From contig NZ_FMZX01000012.1 in assembly GCF_900101615.1 (NCBI RefSeq), positions 1 through 64,000 of the forward strand: a stretch of DNA of 64,000 bases, written 5' to 3'. This document shows, piece by piece, positions 47,924-56,507 of the stretch. The notes beneath the pieces are model-generated. The model made no database searches. It worked only from the letters and a program-made list of their open reading frames with translations, and was not told the origin of the DNA. Both the position numbers and the translations under genes were made by a program. Source of the DNA: Belnapia rosea (GTDB lineage: Bacteria; Pseudomonadota; Alphaproteobacteria; Acetobacterales; Acetobacteraceae). Every line of letters begins with the position of its first letter. The stretch's first letter is position 1.

Positions 47924-49885
47924 ATGGCCCGCCGCGCGCCTCATCGCATCCTCCTGAACCTGCTGCTCGACAGCTTGCTGGCTTGTCTCGCCCTGCCTGT
48001 GGCGATCCTGCTGGCCAATCCGGGCGCCTGGCCGCCAGAGCCGCTATCGCTGCGCTGGTGGCTGCTCGCCCTGCCCGGCGCCGCGCTCGCCCTGCTCGCC
48101 GCCGGCCTGCCGGTGCGGCTGCCGCAGCAATACTGGCGCTATGCCGGCCTGTCGGACCTTCTCGGCATCGCCGTCGCCGCCCTGCTGGGCGCCCTGCTCT
48201 TCACCGGTGGGCTGCACATGGTGGGCGGATGGGTTCCGCCGAACCCGGCCTTCCCCGCCATCCATGCGCTGACCCTCGGCCTCTTCCTGGGCGCGCCCCG
48301 CGTCGCCGGGCGGCTGCATCACGGCAGGCGCGGGCCGGAGGGCGTCGGCACCGCTCAGCCCGTGCTGCTGGTCGGCGCGGGCGACGGCGCCAACCTCTTC
48401 ATTCGCGGCCTGGCGCAGGAGCGCAGCCCAAGCTACCGCGTGGTCGGCATCCTCTCCATGCGCTCGCGGCAGGCCGGGCGGCGCATCCAGGGCCACCCCA
48501 TCCTCGGCACGGCGGACGAGATCCCCGCGGTCCTCGACCGGATGCGGGACGAGAACCGCCTGCCCGCCCTCATCGTGCTGACCACGGCGCATGTGCAGGG
48601 CCTTGCCCTCGAGCGCCTGCTGGATGCCGCCGACCGCCATGGCGTCCCGGTCCGCCGCGCCCCTTCCATCACCAGCCTCGACCCCGCCGCGCGCCGGCTG
48701 GAGGAGAGGCTGGACGACAAGGAGGCGACGCCGCTGCAGCTCCGCCCGGTGCGGATCGAGGATCTGCTCGACCGCCCGCAGGTGCCGCTCGATCGCGAGG
48801 GCATGGCCCGCCTGATCCAGGCCCGGCGCGTCCTCGTCACGGGCGCCGGCGGTACCATCGGCGGCGAGCTCGCCCGGCAGGTCGCCGCCCTCGGCCCGGC
48901 CCAGCTCACCCTGCTCGACCATGGTGAGTTCGCCCTCTACGAGATCGACCTCGAGCTCCGCGAGCGGCATCCGGACGTGCCCCGCCGCGCCGTCCTCGCC
49001 GATATCCGCGACGAGTCCCGCATGCGGCGCCTCATGGAGGAGCTTCGCCCCGAGCTCATCTTCCATGCCGCGGCGTTGAAGCATGTCCCGATGGTCGAGA
49101 ATGACCCGCTCGAGGGGCTGCAGACCAATGCGCTCGGCACCCGGATCGTGGCGGATGCCGCCCGCGCGGTGGGGTGCAAGGCCATGGTCTTCATCTCGAC
49201 CGACAAGGCGGTGAACCCGACCAGCGTGATGGGCGCCAGCAAGCGCCTCGCCGAGATGTACTGCCAGGCGCTGGAGCGCGAGGCCCGTGCCACGGGCGGC
49301 ATGCGTTGCGTCACTGTCCGTTTCGGCAACGTCCTCGGCTCGACCGGCTCGGTCGTCCCGCTCTTCCGCCGCCAGCTGGAACGCGGCGGCCCGCTGACCG
49401 TGACCCATCCGGACATGCGCCGCTACTTCATGACGGTGCGCGAGGCGGTGGGCCTTGTCCTCCAGGCCAGCGTCATCGGCGCTGAGGACCGCGAGGACCA
49501 GCCGAAGGAACTCGCCGAGGGCGGCATCTTCGTCCTCGACATGGGGAAGCCGGTGAAGATCGTCGATCTCGCCCGCCGCATGATCCGGCTCGCCGGCCTA
49601 CGGCCGGAGGAGGATGTCGATATCCGCTTCACCGGCCTCCGCCCCGGGGAGAAGCTCTATGAGGAGCTGTTCCACGGCCAGGAGCCGCCGCGCCCCACCG
49701 AATTCCGCGGCCTGCTCATGGCGACGCCACGCACCGCCGACCCGGCCCTGGTCGGCCGCGCCATCGACGAGATCGCGGCCAGCAGCCGCGCGGGCAATAC
49801 GCGCGCGGCACTGGCGCAACTCGGCCGGTTGGTGCCAGAATTCACCCACAATGCCGATGGCGAAGGGGCGCGGGCGGCGCAGTAG
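47924..49885 (+). CDS. CapD/FlaA1-type nucleotide-sugar 4,6-dehydratase, membrane-bound
   Basis: Protein of 653 residues. Four N-terminal helices lie within residues 10-115, followed by a Rossmann-like CoA-binding-type domain (VLLVGAGDGANLFIRGLA near 147) and a SDR catalytic domain from about 303 with VTGAGGTIGGELARQ. Catalytic elements are ISTDKAVNPTSVMGASKRLAEMY, with methionine in place of the classical tyrosine as in FlaA1/WbpM. They convert UDP-GlcNAc to a 4-keto-6-deoxy sugar, which the DegT enzymes could aminate. A likely partner of polysaccharide initiation. Confidence 0.93.
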   Translation: MARRAPHRILLNLLLDSLLACLALPVAILLANPGAWPPEPLSLRWWLLALPGAALALLAAGLPVRLPQQYWRYAGLSDLLGIAVAALLGALLFTGGLHMVGGWVPPNPAFPAIHALTLGLFLGAPRVAGRLHHGRRGPEGVGTAQPVLLVGAGDGANLFIRGLAQERSPSYRVVGILSMRSRQAGRRIQGHPILGTADEIPAVLDRMRDENRLPALIVLTTAHVQGLALERLLDAADRHGVPVRRAPSITSLDPAARRLEERLDDKEATPLQLRPVRIEDLLDRPQVPLDREGMARLIQARRVLVTGAGGTIGGELARQVAALGPAQLTLLDHGEFALYEIDLELRERHPDVPRRAVLADIRDESRMRRLMEELRPELIFHAAALKHVPMVENDPLEGLQTNALGTRIVADAARAVGCKAMVFISTDKAVNPTSVMGASKRLAEMYCQALEREARATGGMRCVTVRFGNVLGSTGSVVPLFRRQLERGGPLTVTHPDMRRYFMTVREAVGLVLQASVIGAEDREDQPKELAEGGIFVLDMGKPVKIVDLARRMIRLAGLRPEEDVDIRFTGLRPGEKLYEELFHGQEPPRPTEFRGLLMATPRTADPALVGRAIDEIAASSRAGNTRAALAQLGRLVPEFTHNADGEGARAAQ

Positions 49886-49894
49886 GCCGCCGCC

Positions 49895-50857
49895 TCATCC
49901 CGCCGCCAGGATTGCCTCGACAATCTCCTGCACGTCCAGCGCCTCGCGCAGCGTCGCCAGGTGGTGCTCCTCGCCACGTGTCATGGCCGCGACGCCGGCG
50001 AGTTGGTCGCGCAGCACCAGCGGCCGCATCCGCTCATTCGGCAGCGCATCCGGTGCCTGGGCCCAGATGCCATCCGCGCCGAGCCGCTCGGCGAAGGACC
50101 AGTCGCGCAGCCGGATCGCCCCGTTCAGCGTCCAGCTGTTGTGGTCATCCTTCTCCGTCGTTCCGACACCGCCCGTCAGCCGCACCGGCACCCCGCCCGC
50201 GCTGAGCCGCGCCCGGATCGACGTCTCCGCCGCATCGCCCGGCGGATAGTCCACGGCCGCCTCCTCCAGCACCAGCGGCCCCAGCTGTCGCCGGGTGAGG
50301 AAGAGGAAATGCGACACCACCTCCCGCGTGAACCCGCCCTCGGCCCGCCGCGCCAGCCAGCCGGCGGCCTCGCTTTGCCAGCCGCGCGGCCAGGTGGCGA
50401 AGGCCACCTCGATCTCCAGTGCCTCGGGCCTCATTCCCGCCCGCCATGAGGCCAGTTGCCGCACCGCCGGCGAGGATGCCATGGGGAAATTGACCGCCGC
50501 CCGCGCCCCTGCGGCCTCTGCCCGAGCGACGAAGCGGCGCGCTTCCGCCAGGTCGGTCGCCAGCGGCTTCTCAAGGAACACCGCCCGCCCCGAGGCCAGT
50601 GCGGCCTCCGCCAGCCGAATATGCGCGGCGGGCGGCGCGGCGATGTAGAGGCAGTCGCAGGCCGCGATCACCGCCTGGGCCGAATCGAGCATCGGCACCT
50701 CGCCTGTTACCGCCGCCAGCCGGCCGCGCGCTTCCTGGGAGGGGTCCCAGACCCCGACCGGCGTGACCGACTCCGCCGCATGGCCGAGCGCCGCCCGTAG
50801 CAGCCGCTCGCCCATGATGCCGAAGCCGATGATGCCGAGGGCGACGGGAGTAGGCAT
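49895..50857 (-). CDS. Gfo/Idh/MocA family oxidoreductase
   Basis: NAD(P)-dependent oxidoreductase of 320 residues. The nucleotide-binding motif is IIGFGIMGERLL (about 8-19); EKPLATDLAEARR carries the conserved EKP motif. The C-terminal domain is shorter and diverged. ATG 50857 has GAGGAT eight bases upstream. It is convergent with the CapD-like gene and follows an MFS gene on the same strand. Position inside the polysaccharide cluster suggests oxidation of a sugar nucleotide, as WbpB does, but it could be independent. Confidence 0.88.
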   Translation of the reverse strand: MPTPVALGIIGFGIMGERLLRAALGHAAESVTPVGVWDPSQEARGRLAAVTGEVPMLDSAQAVIAACDCLYIAAPPAAHIRLAEAALASGRAVFLEKPLATDLAEARRFVARAEAAGARAAVNFPMASSPAVRQLASWRAGMRPEALEIEVAFATWPRGWQSEAAGWLARRAEGGFTREVVSHFLFLTRRQLGPLVLEEAAVDYPPGDAAETSIRARLSAGGVPVRLTGGVGTTEKDDHNSWTLNGAIRLRDWSFAERLGADGIWAQAPDALPNERMRPLVLRDQLAGVAAMTRGEEHHLATLREALDVQEIVEAILAAG

Positions 50858-50927
50858 GGCACTGATCCTCATGAGACTCGCCGGAGTCTGGACCGGACGC
50901 GCGCCGCGGGCCACTGGCCCGCCCGGC

Positions 50928-52469
50928 TCAATCCGCGTCGCCGAGGTCGTTGCGGAGCGTCCGCTCGGGAAGGCCAACCACCAGCAGGAAAGCGACCGTC
51001 ATCACCACGCCGCTGAGCAGGAAGCAGCCGGTGAGCGCCGTCCGGTAGGCCGTGCTCACCGCCGCCTGCTGCGCCGGGCTCATCCCCGCCATCGCCTCGA
51101 TTCCGTGCTGCGCCAGATGGCCGAGATCGAGGCCGGTGCTGCCCACGCCCGCCAGCGCCACCGAAAGCCGCGAGGCCATGATCGTCCCCGAGGCGGCGAC
51201 GCCGACCGCCCCGCCGAGCGACCGGACGAAGGCCATCGCCCCCGTCGCTGCCCCCAGCTCCCGATGCACCACGGCATTCTGCACGGCGGTGGTCAGGTTC
51301 GGCATGCCCATGCCCATCCCGAGCCCGAGCGCACCCATCGAGACCAGGAAGGCCGCCGGGCTCGCACCGATCCAGGCGAAGAGGCCCAGGCTCGCCAGCG
51401 CCGCCGCCTCCAGCCCGAGCGCCGCCAGAAGAAACGGCTTGTTCCGCCCAAGCCGGGAGACGATCCGCCCGCCGATGACGGAGCTCAGCACCATCCCGAC
51501 CACCTGCGGCAGCATCATCATGCCGGCCACAGCCGGGCTCATCCCCAGCACCAGCTGGAAATAGAGCGGCAGGAAGACGGTGGAGCCCAGCATGGCGAAG
51601 GTCATCATCCCGCCGACCGCGACACCCCGGGCAAAAATGGCATTGCGGAACAGAGCCAGCCGGATCAGCGGCTCCGGCGCCCGCAGCTCCCACCACAGGA
51701 AGAGGCCGATCAGCAGCACCGTCCCCAGCACCAGCGCTAGCGTGTCGAGCGAGGCCCAGGCGAATTCCGTCCCGCCCCAGGCCAGCAGCAGCAGCAGCGC
51801 GGCCGTCGCCCCGGCCAGCAGCAGGGCGCCGAGGTAATCGACCGGGCGCGCCTGCCCTGGCGGCGGGTTCTTCAGCCCGATGGCGATCATCACCAGCGCC
51901 AGCAGCCCGATCGGCAGGTTCACGTAGAAGACCCAGCGCCAGGACAGCGCCGAGGTGATCACCCCGCCCAGCAGCGGGCCGGCGACGCTCGACAGGGCAA
52001 AGACCCCGGTGAACAGCCCCTGGTAGCGCGGCCGCTGCCGGGGCGGGACGACATCGCCGATCACCGCCTGGGCGAGCACCATCAGCCCGCCCGCGCCCAA
52101 CCCCTGTAGTGCCCGGAAGGCGATGAGCTGCCCCATCGATTGCGCCACGCCGCACAGCAGCGAACCAACCAGGAAAAGCGAGATCGCCACGAAGAAGAGC
52201 TGCCGCCGCCCGTAAAGGTCGGACAGCTTGCCGTAGAGCGGGGTCGTGGTCGTCGAGGTCAGCATGAAGGCGGTGACGACCCAGGAGAGATGCGCCATCC
52301 CGCCCAGCTCACCCACCATGCGCGGCAGGGCCGTGTTGACGATGTTCTGGTCGAGCGCCGCCAGCATCATCGACAGCAGCGCGCCGGACAGCACCGTCCG
52401 CAGCCGTACCGCCGGGGCCGACGGGGTCGCATCCGGCGCGGCGGACTCATTGCGGATCACGGTGCTCAC
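50928..52469 (-). CDS. DHA2-family MFS drug/metabolite exporter (EmrB/QacA type)
   Basis: Inner-membrane exporter of 513 residues with 14 predicted helices. LDQNIVNTALPRMVGELG is the first-helix motif of the DHA2 group; LYGKLSDLYGRRQLFF is motif A; GLFTGVFALSSVAGPLLGGVI is antiporter motif C. The start is GTG 52469, with GAGGAGACGCT before it; longer starts run into the opposite gene. No HlyD-like partner lies alongside. It could export a toxic compound; a polysaccharide role is unlikely for this family. Confidence 0.92.
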   Translation of the reverse strand: MSTVIRNESAAPDATPSAPAVRLRTVLSGALLSMMLAALDQNIVNTALPRMVGELGGMAHLSWVVTAFMLTSTTTTPLYGKLSDLYGRRQLFFVAISLFLVGSLLCGVAQSMGQLIAFRALQGLGAGGLMVLAQAVIGDVVPPRQRPRYQGLFTGVFALSSVAGPLLGGVITSALSWRWVFYVNLPIGLLALVMIAIGLKNPPPGQARPVDYLGALLLAGATAALLLLLAWGGTEFAWASLDTLALVLGTVLLIGLFLWWELRAPEPLIRLALFRNAIFARGVAVGGMMTFAMLGSTVFLPLYFQLVLGMSPAVAGMMMLPQVVGMVLSSVIGGRIVSRLGRNKPFLLAALGLEAAALASLGLFAWIGASPAAFLVSMGALGLGMGMGMPNLTTAVQNAVVHRELGAATGAMAFVRSLGGAVGVAASGTIMASRLSVALAGVGSTGLDLGHLAQHGIEAMAGMSPAQQAAVSTAYRTALTGCFLLSGVVMTVAFLLVVGLPERTLRNDLGDAD

Positions 52470-52645
52470 AGCGTCTCCTCGGCCGGGATGGGCCCCGGCC
52501 TTCAAGCGGGTTCCTTCGACGCGGTTCCGGCGGATGCCACGCGGCACCGTCCTGCCCCATGTGCCGGAGCGGATATGGAACCGGTGTTGCACCGCGATAC
52601 GCTCGGTGATTTGTCCTGCCCGTCCCTCCGGTCTAATCCCCCAGC

Positions 52646-53818
52646 ATGAGCACAGCCGAACCCCGCCCCATCGCCTTCTTCGACATGAAGGCCCAGCAGG
52701 CGCTGATCCGGGCCGAGATCGATGCCGGCATCGCGCGCATCCTCGATCACGGCCGCTTCATCCAGGGCCCCGAGGTCGACCAGATCGAGGCCGGGCTCGC
52801 CGCCTTCGCCGGCGCGGCTCATGCGGTCGGTGTCTCCTCCGGCACGGATGCGCTGCAGATCGCCATGATGGCCGAGGGTATCGGCCCTGGTGATGCCGTC
52901 TTCCTCCCCGCCTTCACCTACACGGCGACCGCCGAGGTGCCGCTGGTGCTCGGGGCCACGCCGGTCTTCGTCGATGTCGAGGAGGGCAGCTTCAACATCG
53001 ACCTCGCCGACCTGGAGCGCCGCCTCGCCCTGGTCCAGAAGGAGGGCCGCCTTCGCCCCCGCGCCGTCATCGGCGTCGACCTCTACGGCCTGCCGGCCGA
53101 TTGGCCGGCGATCGAGGCGCTCTGCGCGAAGCATGGCATGTTCGCCCTCGACGATGCCGCCCAGGCCTTCGGCGGCGCGCTCGGCAACCGGCGCCTCGGT
53201 ACCCATGCCCATGCCACGGCGCTCAGCTTCTACCCGACCAAGACCCTTGGCTGTTACGGCGATGGCGGCGCCATCCTCACCAATGACGCCGACCGGGCGG
53301 AGCTCTACCGCTCGCTTCGCACCCATGGCGAGGGCAAGACCCGCTACGAGGTGCAGCGCACCGGCATGAACGGCCGGCTCGATTCCATCCAGGCCGCCAT
53401 CCTGCTCGCCAAGCTGCCGCTCCTGGAGGGCGAGCTGAAGTCCCGCGCCCGCGCCGCCGCCTGGTACGAGGCCGCGCTCGGCGGCCGCGTCCGCACGCCG
53501 AAGGTGCCGGAGGGCGTCAGCAGCGCCTGGGGCATCTACACCATCCTCCTGCCCGATGCCGCTGCGCGGGGCCGGGTGCAGGAGAGCATGAGGGCCGCCG
53601 GCATCCCTTCTGCGATCTACTACCCGAAGCCGCTGCACCACCAGCCGGCCTATGCCGCGGCCCATGCGGGCGGTATCGCCCAGGCGGACAAGTCCGGGCC
53701 GCCCCCGCTGCCGGTGAGCGAGCGGCTCTGCCATCAGGTGCTCTCCCTGCCGATGCATCCCTACCTCACCGAGGAGGAGACCCGCCGTGTTGCCGCCGCG
53801 GTGATGGCCGGGCTTTGA
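52646..53818 (+). CDS. DegT/DnrJ/EryC1/StrS aminotransferase (WbpE-like)
   Basis: Second sugar aminotransferase, 390 residues. Motifs are SSGTDALQIAM (64-74), PAFTYTATAEVPLVLGATPVFVDVE (88-112), D169/D170 with AAQAFGG, and the PLP lysine K199 in SFYPTKTLGCYGDGG. This form (PTKTLG) is the common WbpE/VioA-like type, different from the FNGNK enzyme at 43.3 kb. It is divergent from the MFS gene. WbpE partners with a Gfo/Idh oxidase to make 3-amino sugars; both are present here but on different strands. Confidence 0.93.
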   Translation: MSTAEPRPIAFFDMKAQQALIRAEIDAGIARILDHGRFIQGPEVDQIEAGLAAFAGAAHAVGVSSGTDALQIAMMAEGIGPGDAVFLPAFTYTATAEVPLVLGATPVFVDVEEGSFNIDLADLERRLALVQKEGRLRPRAVIGVDLYGLPADWPAIEALCAKHGMFALDDAAQAFGGALGNRRLGTHAHATALSFYPTKTLGCYGDGGAILTNDADRAELYRSLRTHGEGKTRYEVQRTGMNGRLDSIQAAILLAKLPLLEGELKSRARAAAWYEAALGGRVRTPKVPEGVSSAWGIYTILLPDAAARGRVQESMRAAGIPSAIYYPKPLHHQPAYAAAHAGGIAQADKSGPPPLPVSERLCHQVLSLPMHPYLTEEETRRVAAAVMAGL

Positions 53819-53826
53819 TGGTTGCG

Positions 53827-53852
53827 CCGGCGGTTCCTGCTTGAACCGTCGG
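53827..53852 (+). terminator. Hairpin after second aminotransferase
   Basis: CCGGCGGTTC (53827-53836) pairs with GAACCGTCGG (53843-53852), with one G-T wobble and a six-base loop. It starts nine bases after the stop. There is no T-run, so it is only a possible terminator. Confidence 0.35.
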
Positions 53853-53899
53853 CCCCGGTCGCGCTTCCATGACGGTCCAGCGTCAGGGAGGCTACGGTC

Positions 53900-54634
53900 G
53901 TGCCGGACTCCACCCCCGTTCGGCTCGGCCGCCGCTCGCTCCTGGCCGCGGCCGCCCTTGCCCCGCGCCTCGCCCGGGCAGAAGGCGAACCGGTGGATGT
54001 GCTGCTGGTCCTTGCCGTCGATGTCTCCCGCTCGGTCGACGAGGATGAGGCCCGGCTGCAGCGCGAAGGCTACCGCAACGCCGTTTCCGACCCGGTGGTG
54101 GTCGAGGCCATTCGCGGCGGCATGATGGGCGCCATCGGCCTTGCCTATGTCGAATGGGCCGGGGGCGAGTACCAGCGCCTGGTCCTGCCCTGGACACGCA
54201 TCGCCAGCGCCGCCGACGCCCAGGGCTGGGCGGAACGCCTGGCCGAGGCGCCGCGCGCCTCCCTCTCCTGGACATCGATCTCGGGCGCGCTGGACTTCTC
54301 GCTGAAGGTCCTGAATGACGCCCCCTTCGAGGCGACGCGGCGGGTCATCGATGTCTCCGGCGATGGGGTCAACAACAGCGGCGGCCCCGTCGAGATGGCG
54401 CGGGACCGGGTGGTGGCCGAGGGCATCACCATCAACGGCCTGCCCATCGTCAATGACCGACCGACCTTTGGCCGCATGCCGCCGGTGCCGCTCGACGAGT
54501 ATTACCGCGAGAACGTGATCGGCGGTCCTGGCGCCTTCGTCGTCGTGGCGGAGGACTTCCAGAGCTTCGGCAATGCGGTGAAGCGGAAGCTCATCCGCGA
54601 GATCGCCGCATTGCCTGCCACGCCTGCCGGCTGA
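53900..54634 (+). CDS. DUF1194 domain protein, exported von Willebrand-like
   Basis: Periplasmic protein of 244 residues. A Tat-like signal is RLGRRSLLAAAALAPRLARA. The domain starts with VDVLLVLAVDVSRSVDEDEARLQREGYRNA, containing a DxSxS metal-site motif as in von Willebrand A domains, then SWTSISGALDFSL and VIDVSGDGVNNSGG. This is DUF1194, common in alphaproteobacteria and of unknown role, possibly adhesion or metal-dependent binding. GTG 53900 has GGAGG eight bases upstream. Confidence 0.9.
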   Translation: MPDSTPVRLGRRSLLAAAALAPRLARAEGEPVDVLLVLAVDVSRSVDEDEARLQREGYRNAVSDPVVVEAIRGGMMGAIGLAYVEWAGGEYQRLVLPWTRIASAADAQGWAERLAEAPRASLSWTSISGALDFSLKVLNDAPFEATRRVIDVSGDGVNNSGGPVEMARDRVVAEGITINGLPIVNDRPTFGRMPPVPLDEYYRENVIGGPGAFVVVAEDFQSFGNAVKRKLIREIAALPATPAG

Positions 54635-54663
54635 TCGGAGCGTGATCGTTGAAGGCTGGAAGG

Positions 54664-54686
54664 GCCTGCGGACGTATCTCGCAGGC
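54664..54686. terminator. Weak hairpin at convergent junction
   Basis: A 7-bp perfect stem GCCTGCG/CGCAGGC with a nine-base loop lies in the 89-base gap between the convergent DUF1194 and DUF3775 genes. There is no T-run. It may terminate either gene. Confidence 0.35.
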
Positions 54687-54723
54687 TCGTCCACGGATGG
54701 CAGCGACGAGGTCCTGCAATGCC

Positions 54724-55146
54724 CTAGCGTTCGATATCCTCGATCGACAGGCCGAAGGCCGCGACGCCCTCGGCCAGCAGGTCACCCAGCATGTCCATCT
54801 GCAACAGATAGGTGCCTGCTCCCATCTGCTCGTTGCGTTCGATGGCGAGGCGGACCGCCTCGTCCCAATCCTCGGGCCCGTAATCACCTCGCCCTGTCCA
54901 GGCAAGGGCGATGAGCGCCGCCTGCTCATCCTGATTCAGCCCATCGATGAAGGCGATGAGCGTCTCCTCGGTCATATCGTCCGGATCTTCCTGCAACAGC
55001 GCGGCTTCGCTGTCGTCATCCTCCGACAATTGCTCCGGGTCCGATTCCTCGGTCCCCTGGATCGCCCGGGCCTGGTCCACGACCGTGGCCACGGTTTCGA
55101 GGCTGATGCCCAGATCAACCTCGTCATCGTCAGTCGGCGGTGCCAT
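54724..55146 (-). CDS. DUF3775 domain protein
   Basis: Soluble acidic protein of 140 residues. LGISLETVATVVDQARAIQ leads into a very acidic linker (QLSEDDDSEAALLQEDPDD), then the conserved helical block MTEETLIAFIDGLNQDEQAALIALAWTGRGDY and FDEAV-like EDWDEAVRLAIER with LLQMDMLGDLLAEGVAAFG. This matches DUF3775, a mostly alphaproteobacterial family of unknown function. It stands alone, convergent with DUF1194. Confidence 0.88.
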   Translation of the reverse strand: MAPPTDDDEVDLGISLETVATVVDQARAIQGTEESDPEQLSEDDDSEAALLQEDPDDMTEETLIAFIDGLNQDEQAALIALAWTGRGDYGPEDWDEAVRLAIERNEQMGAGTYLLQMDMLGDLLAEGVAAFGLSIEDIER

Positions 55147-55346
55147 CGCGTCCCTGGTCCCCTTGCAGGCCTGCCGTAGCCGTCAATGGCTGCGACGGAC
55201 CCGATAAGAGCCGGGACCGGCATCGGTTCCCTGGCGAGGGCGACGCCACACCACACCGATACGGGATGGAACAGGCAGGAGATATCGACGTTCGGGAGAT
55301 ATGGCTCGCTTCCTTGAGACGGGCCGGCAATGGGAGCCCCCAACCC

Positions 55347-55715
55347 ATGGATCTGAAACGCCTTCCTTCGCTTCGCACAGCCCTCCCCCTGGCCCTGCTG
55401 GCAGCCGGTTGCATCCTCTCCCCGTCGGCGCATGCAGCGCCACCGGAACTCGAGGCCCCGTCGCTGGTATCGCCCAGCCTCGGCTGCGGCGCTTCCCCGG
55501 CGGCAAATGTGCTGCTTGGACGGGTTGCGATGCAACGGCACCAGAATCGGGCGCGTCCGCGGCGACCGCACCGCCGGAACCATATTGAAGCGGCCCCGGT
55601 CGCAGAGCCGGTGGCGAGCCTCAGCCAGGCTTTCTACACCTGCGCCACGACGCCGCTCTTCGCCATCCCGGTCGGCACCGGCTGGCTGGCGGTCGGGCCG
55701 GTCCGCCGCAGCTGA
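55347..55715 (+). CDS. Hypothetical exported protein or lipoprotein
   Basis: Protein of 122 residues. The signal is LKRLPSLRTALPLALLAAGCILSPSAHA; LLAAGC could be a lipobox (cysteine about 22), or cleavage may follow AHA. The mature part includes an Arg/His-rich stretch (RHQNRARPRRPHRRNH) and a C-terminal FYTCATTPLFAIPVGTGWLAVGP. No domain is known. GGGAG lies 11 bases upstream of ATG 55347. The 55150-55346 gap upstream holds nothing else that I can recognise. Confidence 0.6.
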   Translation: MDLKRLPSLRTALPLALLAAGCILSPSAHAAPPELEAPSLVSPSLGCGASPAANVLLGRVAMQRHQNRARPRRPHRRNHIEAAPVAEPVASLSQAFYTCATTPLFAIPVGTGWLAVGPVRRS

Positions 55716-55775
55716 GACGGGCCAGCACCGGGGGTGGACAAGGCGTTCAGGCCAAATCGGGCTATGTTCCCCCAC

Positions 55776-56507
55776 ATGACCCGTATCCTGATCGTTAACA
55801 GCAACACCACCGACAGCGTCACCGCCCGGATTGCCGCCGCTGCTGGGGCCGTGGCGCCTGCCGGCACCGTGATCGAGGCGGTTTCCGCGCCCTTCGGCCT
55901 TCCCCTCATCGTGACCAGGGCCGATTGGCTCGTCGCTGGTCCGGCCACCCTCGCTGCCCTTTCGGCCCGCCGTGGCAGCTACGACGCTGCGGTGATCGCC
56001 TGCTTCGGCGATCCCGGCCTGGATGCCGCCAAGGAGCTGCTCGATGTTCCCGTTCTCGGCATTTCGGAGGCAGCCTTCCACGCCGCCGCCATGCTCGGCC
56101 GCCGCTTCGCCGTGGTGAGCTTTACCGCCGCGCTCCGCCCGATGTTCGAGGATTGCCTGGACCATCACGGCCTGCGCAGCCGCTGCTGCGGCTTCCGCAT
56201 GGGCCCGCCCTTCAACGGCGATCCCGGCCGCGTCGCCGAGGAACGGCGCGAATTGCTGATCGGCCTCTGCCAGGAGGCTGTGGAACAGGATGGCGCCGAG
56301 GCGGTGATCCTCGCCGGCGGCCCCCTTGCCGGGCTGGCGCCGGTGCTGCAGCCTCATGTCCCGAGGCCGCTGATCGATGGTACCCAGGCCGCGATCCGCC
56401 TCGCCGTGGCGTTGGCAGGGCTGGCGCCGCACGGCCAGCGACGGCAGGAGCGGAAGCTCACCGGCTACGACTCCGCCGTCACCAGCCTGTATGCGGGGCG
56501 GGCCTGA
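55776..56507 (+). CDS. Asp/Glu/hydantoin racemase family protein
   Basis: Protein of 243 residues. TRILIVNSNTTDSVTARI (2-19) and VIACFGDPGLDAAKE (about 73-87) with the first catalytic cysteine identify the family. The second cysteine, normally in a GCAG-type motif, is replaced: the corresponding region reads AVILAGGPLAGLAP. It may thus be a one-cysteine member or bind rather than racemise its substrate. ATG 55776 is preferred over 55764. Its stop overlaps the next start (TGATG), coupling it to a cation antiporter. Confidence 0.85.
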   Translation: MTRILIVNSNTTDSVTARIAAAAGAVAPAGTVIEAVSAPFGLPLIVTRADWLVAGPATLAALSARRGSYDAAVIACFGDPGLDAAKELLDVPVLGISEAAFHAAAMLGRRFAVVSFTAALRPMFEDCLDHHGLRSRCCGFRMGPPFNGDPGRVAEERRELLIGLCQEAVEQDGAEAVILAGGPLAGLAPVLQPHVPRPLIDGTQAAIRLAVALAGLAPHGQRRQERKLTGYDSAVTSLYAGRA

